64,000 bases of DNA. Origin: Lenzites betulinus. Taxonomy: Eukaryota; Basidiomycota; Agaricomycetes; Polyporales; Polyporaceae. The stretch spans positions 494,867 through 558,866 of the forward strand of contig JABYQU010000021.1 in assembly GCA_022264855.1 (NCBI GenBank), written 5' to 3'. A program made the position numbers and the translations under genes. The notes under the pieces are model-generated. The model saw only the letters and a list, made by a program, of their open reading frames with translations, had not been told where the DNA came from and did not search any database. Below, in pieces: positions 58,215-64,000 of this stretch (position 1 is the stretch's first letter; each line of letters starts with the position of its first letter).

Positions 58215-58636
58215 GAGGGGATGAGGGCGGCGGGACATCGGGGGCGAAGTGGGCACGTACTGGGACTTGATTGATACATGGCCTGCACCTTTATACATCT
58301 TGGTGGACTCCTTGTGGGCGGTTGCGAGCACAAGCTTGCCAAACGCAACGCCCAGAGGACACTTAGCGCAACGAGGTTACTCTGAGAATAAGAGAATCAC
58401 GTCCCGTTGCACACCTAGGAAACGTTCATGCGCGGGATACATGAAGTAGCGCCAAAGGTAATCTCAGATTACCTGTGGGAAATCCCGGCGGCTATTTGGC
58501 ATAACCCCAAACTCGTTGTTCTGAGCAACACTCTGGTCATTCTCGAGCTACTCGACATATCTGTGGGGCTATTCCTATTACTTGAGATTACTCGAGGGCA
58601 ATTCCCGTGGATCATTCTCTGCTTTACGCAGTGACT
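58090..58636 (-). repeat. right terminal inverted repeat of the transposon
   Basis: Inverted copy of 47685-48243. Its tip reads (plus strand) gctttacgcagtgact. It includes the promoter and most of the first exon of the minus-strand accessory gene. Confidence 0.85.
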
Positions 58637-60909
58637 CACCTGTACTCACAGGTTCGGATTCACCAATTGCGTGGTACATTGCGCATGCCGGCCGAGTTCA
58701 ATATCGAATATCGGAATTTCCAAGTCTGCCGCCCGCCATCCCCAGAGGCCTGCCGAAAATATCGCGCCAAAACCGATGGCTATTGCGCGAGACCGGCATT
58801 CTAGCCGTACATCGACCTTTCGCAGGAATCCCGGAGCCGTATGGGACCACTGGGCCCCACGGTCAAGGTGTTGGCTCGAAGAGCAACCGACGTACATGCG
58901 CTTCAAGACCCACCCAGGTCAGAATCAGGATGTGGTCAGACTTAGCTACATGCGCGGGTGGTCGTTGATGTTAGCGCGCGATCTGGGACGGGGGAGGTAA
59001 GGATACCTTACCGCCCTTGACGCCATGGTGTGCTACTCCGAAACGGCGCTGCGTGCATATGTTCTCCGGAGGTCCAAACAGACGTTCTGCAGGGGCGGAC
59101 GTATCCCGAGGAAACCCATTCGTGAGTCGTGAGTCGTGCCGCGGCGGCTGAGGTTTTGATGTGATTCACGGTTTCGGGGCTGCCTGGAGTCGACTCGATG
59201 GACGCGTTGCACCGGGTGTTGTCTCACACCGGGCACGTCGGAGACCCAAGACGAAGATCCAAGGAGCCGTGCGCTCGAACGTATACGGGTTCTCGAGCGC
59301 AGACAGTCTAAGTAGAAACGGCGGTGAGTCAACCGCAACTATGCAACGGCATCCGTATATGCAGCTCGCCTACTACAACATCGATGATCAATAGAACTCA
59401 CCATTCTCGTAACCACCCGGTAGGGGGAGGGCTTGCGCGGGCTCGCCCAAAACGGACAGAAATAGACGAAACTCCCGCAGACTGGATATTAATTTGCTCG
59501 GAGTCCTTCTCCTTGCCCGGTCTCCTTTGCAGGACTCCGAGCGGCTGAGCGTGGTTTGAGGTCGACAGCTGTGGCGGAGAATTCTGTGTCACTGGCGCCA
59601 CCCCACCGCCGCCGCCTGCACCGAATCAACCTCGGTGCTCCACGGACACTTAGTACGGCTCATATTTGGAGGCGTGCGCGCCCCCACCGGGAGCATGGAG
59701 ATTGTCAAGCTGTTGCACCATACCAGCTGAGCACCTCCGACTCATGTACGCCCATGCACATACACCACGCACACGGGCGCTGCCCCACAATAATCTCGCC
59801 GATACCTCGCCCCGGAGCTACCACTGGGACCGCACACCCCCATCCCGCGAGGAGTCACCACGAATATCGCGCTGGCCCGGACCAGACCCAGACCATAGGC
59901 CTGCGGGGCGGGGCTATCCAAGGACCAACATGAGAAGCCTCCGAGCCGGACGAGGCCCAAGCCTGTCCGCAACTTGAAGTACGCAGGTCCCGAAATAACC
60001 GCATGCATCGCATCTTGGCATGTGTGACGCCGCCAGCTGGACACGTATACGTATATCGTACACACGTATATCATGGGGCAGACACTACTGGTAGCTCCGG
60101 CTCGGGATTTCGGAAAAGGACGGCCTCGCACCTCCTACTTCCTGTTTGCCTCCATTCCAATTTCCATGAACGTGGAGTCCCATGTCAGATCCGAGCACCG
60201 CCAAGCTACACCTGTCGGCGCCAACGATATTAATATGAGGCAGTTGTGCCGACGCGACACGCAACACCCAAGCCGCACTCGTACACACCACATACATTGA
60301 TACAAAATTGTCTTCCGGATCTCGAGCCTCGACGCGAGAGGTGGCCTCGCCGGGCATGGAACGGGCTTCCTCGGGGAGCTGGAACTGCTTTTTCGGGGTG
60401 TGCGGGCCGGGGCGTGGGCTACTATTAGTATCGGTATCAGCACCCGGCTAGGCATGTGCATGCAGGCCAAGCCAGTCTCAGTGTCGCGCAATGCAAACGC
60501 CCCTCTTACGGGTGATACGGAGCTCGAGGAGTCGACCAAGGGGCTGATCGTTGAACATTGAGGGGCAGACGACCGCGCGCGGGGGATGCGAGTCATATTA
60601 CATGCGTTCTAGTACAACAGGGCGGCTCGTGGGGGTGCGATGATACATGCATATGCGAAGACAGCGGGGGGATGGGAGTGGAGCGGGGCGGGGCGAAGCG
60701 AACTCGAACTCGAACTAGAGGGGGGTGAGGATGCGGATGCGCGAAGAAAGCCCGACGAGACGACGACGACGACCTGCACGAGTACTAACAGCGGGCGGAG
60801 GAGTAGAGTAGTATACACAGACACACGCGGAGCCCGGACGACCTGCAGAGACCACGATTCACGATAAGATAGAACTGCGCCCAGCCGCGGAGGCAACCGC
60901 GGCGGATTA
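58637..60909. other. 2.3-kb region without recognised gene
   Basis: Right flank of the transposon. Open stretches (58582-58968, 58671-59000 plus; 59742-60131 minus) show no domain. They do not resemble the missing C-terminal part of the Zn2Cys6 gene broken on the left side. Confidence 0.45.
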
Positions 60910-61826
60910 TTATCGGTCGCGCGCGCCCGAGCTCGTCGTGCTGCGCTCCGCACTCGTGTGCCGCCGCGCAGCCTCGTCCGCGCGCTCCGCATGCGCGTCG
61001 AGCAGCAGCGAGTTTGATCGCCATCGACTCGCGCGAGCGCGGCGAGCCCCCCGCCGCCCCCCACTCGCGCCACTCTGCGTCGAGGAAGAGGAGTACGGCG
61101 ACGGCGGCAGGGCGCCGTCGTGCGAGGGCGACGCATACAGGCGCGGGGGCGGCGAGCGCGACGTGCGCCGGCGTTTCCGCGGCTGCTCGGCGCTGGTAGA
61201 GGGCGAGCGCGCGATGCGCTCGCGCGACTCGGTGAGGGACGACGAGACGGAGTCGGTGCGCCGCCGCGCGGGGTCGTGGTGCAGCTGCTGCGGGATGTGC
61301 GCGTGCGGGGAGTGGTGGTAGGACGCGGGGGGCGAGGGGAAGTGGTGCGCGTGCGCGTGCGCGTAGTGGTGGTGCGAGGGCGGCTCGGGGACGTGCAGGG
61401 GGAGCACGGGCGGCGCGGGGGGCGCGCTCTGGTACATGTCGAGCATCGCGCGGTGGAGTGTCGCGAGCGAGGCGAGGCGCTTGGGGGAGGGGGTGATGTC
61501 AGGACTGGGTACTGATAGACGTGGGTGCGGCTAACTGACCTGGTCTTCGGAGCTCTTGGCGTTCAGCATGGCGAGGAGCATTTCGCGGTCGCCGTCGCCG
61601 CGGGCCTTGTAGGCCTCGAGGATCTCGCGCAGGGTGGGCGGGGGCGGCTGTGGGTGCGTGAGCTGGGCTGTAGGGAGGGTGTGCGTGCGTGCGCTGGGCT
61701 GACCTGTTCCAAGACACGCCAAGAGGCGGCGAGGACGGACTTCATGGTGTAGTCGGGGTGGCGGTAGTGGGGGAAGGCGGGCTCGGGGGAGAGGGAGATG
61801 TGGGGCGGGGATGGGAGGATGCTCAT
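60910..61826 (-). CDS. conserved Pro/His/Ser-rich protein of unknown function
   Basis: Three exons, 61704-61826, 61540-61662 and 60910-61479, give 271 residues. The N-terminal two exons form a compact helical region (HPDYTMKSVLAASWRVLEQ, then TLREILEAYKARGDGDREM and LLAMLNAKSSEDQ). I recognise this as conserved among basidiomycete hypothetical proteins. The rest is low complexity: His-rich (HHHYAHAHAHHFPSPP), a Ser/Arg segment with basic clusters (EQPRKRRRTSRSPPPR) that could be a nuclear signal, and an Arg/Ala-rich end. A role in nuclear regulation is only a guess. Confidence 0.75.
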
Positions 61827-63980
61827 GGGGTTGGCGGGGCAGCGGGGGCTGGAGAGGGACGGCGAGGAGGGCGTTGGAGGATCGCTGCGTATTTGAGCAA
61901 AGCCAAGTCGATGGACTATCTTTGACTCTCCCTGTCGACTGTCCACAGAGTAAAATTAGCGTGCCAAGACTTGCTCGGAACCCATCCCCACCGCAGGCTT
62001 CCGCCGGCCACGCGCGCCGCCCCGGCCGCCACGGCTGGGGCTGCGCGCGCGAGCATGCGCGGGGTGCGCGTCGCGGGCGAGTGCGCGCACGGCGGGGGTG
62101 TGGGCCCGCGGGGGGCGTGCGGGGGACGGGGAGGAGGAGGAGGAGGAGGAGGAGGAGGGTGGCGTCTGCCGAAAATAAGCATCGGTGTTCGACCTATTCT
62201 TGCACGAGAAAGGCTTGGCAGACCGGAAACAGCAGGGCCAAGTTGTCATCGCACTATCAGCAATATAATCCGCCTATTTTTGTGCCCTTCGCTCTGCGCT
62301 CCTGTGTCACGCCGCTGCCTGCGTCGCGCATCGCCCTGCAGCCCGCCCCCCGTCGTCTGCGGCCTGCCCCCGCCAGCCGCGTTATCCGCCGCGCGCCCAG
62401 CATGTGCTCCCATCTCACCACGGCCTCCCACCCGCATCACCCGCCGCCGCCCCAAACCCATCAGCCCCTCCCCGTCCAGAATTAGTGCTGTTACTGCCAA
62501 GGCGAGCCAAGTCCTCTCAGCCTCCGCTGTATCTTCCGCGTTTCCCCGCCGCCACATTCATATCCTGCCCTCGCACACGCCCGTGCCCCCTTCGCGCGTC
62601 GAGCCCACACGGCCCATTCAACGCCTCCAGCCGTGCGCCATACTTATCACATGGCCAGAATAGGCCTCTCCCCGGCCTTCTTCCCTGTCTCGATGTAAAT
62701 GCGAACATGTCGCGATGATGCGCTCTGCTGCCGCGACGCTCGGGCAGCGGCCGACCGCGCGGTTCCTCCGACGCGCCCTCCCCGCCGATGCTCCCCCATC
62801 CTCTGAGTCCCATCGTGTACCGCCGTGCCGGTCTCCTTCACGCAAGCATGGATCCACCGATGAGTGAGTGAGTGAGTGAATATTCGACCAAGTGCGAGCG
62901 TACAAACTCCGATCTCGTCGGCGCTACTTCTAACTAGAGATAATGTAATGCCCTTTGTATCCCTCAGAGTAGCCGACCAACGAGACGCACGCAAACACCG
63001 AATCCCGAGCACTACTTAGATGCCAGTGCATGCCGATATCCCTTGACCGTAAGGCGTCACGCTCAGCGCAGACTACGACCAACGCCTGTCATGACGTTTT
63101 TCGGCATGGCAGGCGCTGTTTATCATCGAAAGGCCGAAGAGATGAGCCAGTATTGGTGGGGTCCTGACCCGCGTCCGCACCGAAAAACCCATGGGGAAAA
63201 CCGGCCCAGAAACGAGGCACACAATCCCTCACGCCCTCTGCACGGCGATCAGGACCCAGGATAACGACACACGGTAGTACATTCTGTAATCGCCCGATAG
63301 TTACGAGAAAGGAGTGAGGTAGGGTTTGGCTGCCAGTCACGGCAAAGTGCGTGAATAGTGATATGAATTGAAATTGACTCGCAGCGAGAGCAACACAGAC
63401 GGTAGGCTAGTCGAGCACGAGGCTATACGACGGAGCTGGTGTTACAAGGCGTTGTTATACGCAATGCTGTAAATTGCACCCCTATGTTGGGAGATGCGGT
63501 AGAACAACGGTTTGCTGCAATCCAGCCCACTACCACTGCAAGAAGCCTTGTTACAGGTCATCCAGAGGTGGCATACAAGTCAACCGTTGTCAAACTGCGT
63601 TGGTATACGCTGGCTCTTTTGGAGCCCCTATTTTGTGATACATCCAAGCATGTTCGATGCCATCCACCCAATTCCGGGCGGGTTTTCGCTCTTATACACT
63701 GCGAGAGCCCTTGTTACGGGTCACCCAGAGCGTTAGAGAGTGGTATGGTCGAGGTGAGGGCGGGTGGTGGTGGATGACAGTGAGCTCATCGACGCCCATC
63801 CCGATCCTCGATCAGGTCACACGCACTAGCGCCCATAAGGTGTCACGCTGTCACATTTTCCCACCACATGACCGACGCGACGCGCACGGTCGGCCCCGCT
63901 GGCACAGCAGCAGCCCTTTTGACTCCTGCCTCCATCCGCCACCGCATATAAAGCTGCTTCCCGGCCTTCGTGCCCTCACC
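61827..63980. other. 2.1-kb region without recognised gene
   Basis: C/G-rich leader side of the preceding gene, then a stretch with no domain. At 63550-63571 and 63709-63731 an imperfect 22-bp repeat (ccttgttac, then gtca, ccagag) occurs. A TATA box (catataaag) lies at 63944-63952. Confidence 0.45.
62131..62158. repeat. (GAG)n microsatellite
   Basis: About nine GAG/GGA units in tandem inside GC-rich non-coding sequence. Confidence 0.9.
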
Positions 63981-64000
63981 ATGCACGTCTTCCCGACTAT
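63981..64000 (+). CDS. start of a gene leaving the window
   Basis: The TATA box about 30 bp upstream, the ctcacc context before the ATG and the first codons (MHVFPT) indicate a 5' end. Too little is present to name it. Confidence 0.4.

Larger units (their letters stand above)
47685..58636. mobile_element. 11-kb CACTA/Plavaka-like DNA transposon
   Basis: Bounded by long inverted repeats whose tips read AGTCACTGCGTAAAGC inward from both ends; CACTG termini are typical of the CACTA (En/Spm) superfamily. The interior holds a Tnp2-type transposase (minus), an accessory gene on the plus strand and another on the minus strand starting inside the right repeat. No 3-bp target duplication was found: flanks read ttc on the left and cac on the right. 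Either the ends were rearranged or they do not derive from one insertion event. A second pair of repeat arms (48384-49564) lies just inside the left repeat. Confidence 0.8.

Noticed and set aside
58671..59000. Right-flank open stretch as the missing half of the broken Zn2Cys6 gene
   Set aside because: No Pro/Tyr-rich composition and no similarity to the C-terminal part of the 35.7-kb paralogue.
1..64000. tRNA, rRNA, CRISPR or bacterial-type operon features
   Set aside because: None seen; gene structure and intron signals are those of a fungal nuclear genome.

Overview
This window reads as nuclear DNA of a basidiomycete, most probably an agaricomycete of the polypore type. Genes are packed on both strands and cut by many introns of about 45-85 bp with GT(A/G)AGT-like donors and CTNAC/CTGAC branch sites. 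The families present (DUF6533-type seven-helix proteins, Ser/Thr-rich one-pass membrane proteins, a Tnp2/Plavaka-type DNA transposon) are typical of Agaricomycetes. No rRNA, tRNA or organelle sequence was recognised.

Layout. 1-18.5 kb: two one-pass membrane proteins with a jelly-roll-like ectodomain (left edge and 9.2-10.6 kb), a DUF6533 seven-helix protein (gene A), an SH3-PX-BAR sorting nexin, an aldo/keto reductase, TFIIE alpha, an LRR/F-box protein and a second DUF6533 protein (gene B), all on the minus strand. 19.5-33 kb: a small one-pass protein, divergent from the exosome subunit RRP46; an MFS transporter of the monocarboxylate type; a second small one-pass protein; then two DUF6533 genes in tandem on the plus strand (C and D). 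35.7-45.8 kb, plus strand: a Pro/Tyr-rich Zn2Cys6 factor, the mitochondrial matrix protein MAM33, an auxin-efflux-carrier-like transporter, an uncharacterised basic protein and an apolipoprotein-O-like MICOS subunit. 46.8-47.7 kb: a second Zn2Cys6 gene, cut by a transposon end. 47.7-58.6 kb: an 11-kb CACTA/Plavaka-like element with about 550-bp terminal inverted repeats, a Tnp2 transposase, two accessory genes, and a pair of 542-bp inverted arms lying tip to tip. 60.9-61.8 kb: a conserved Pro/His-rich nuclear-looking protein. The right edge holds a promoter and start codon of a further gene.

The strongest unusual signal is in the four DUF6533 genes. Their open frames close from ATG to stop only if each gene contains two internal exons of exactly two nucleotides, at the same two positions in all four paralogues. 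Each tiny exon has its own flanking introns with splice signals and, in most, a visible branch site. The first is AG in all four and completes the Ser codon of a conserved Ser-Cys. The second is CC, TC, AT or GA and completes a Leu or Met codon. All four also share a 16-nt exon, and the tandem pair shares a 9-nt exon. Skipping either two-nucleotide exon shifts the frame, so each could act as an on/off switch for a functional receptor. That last step is inference.

Most other genes are single-copy housekeeping or membrane functions with no operon-like logic. The window also shows paralogy (four seven-helix genes, two jelly-roll membrane proteins, two small proteins sharing an IAMP tail motif, two Zn2Cys6 genes with matching introns) and damage by a large DNA transposon. 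All gene models come from hand translation and hand-placed splice sites; no database search was run.
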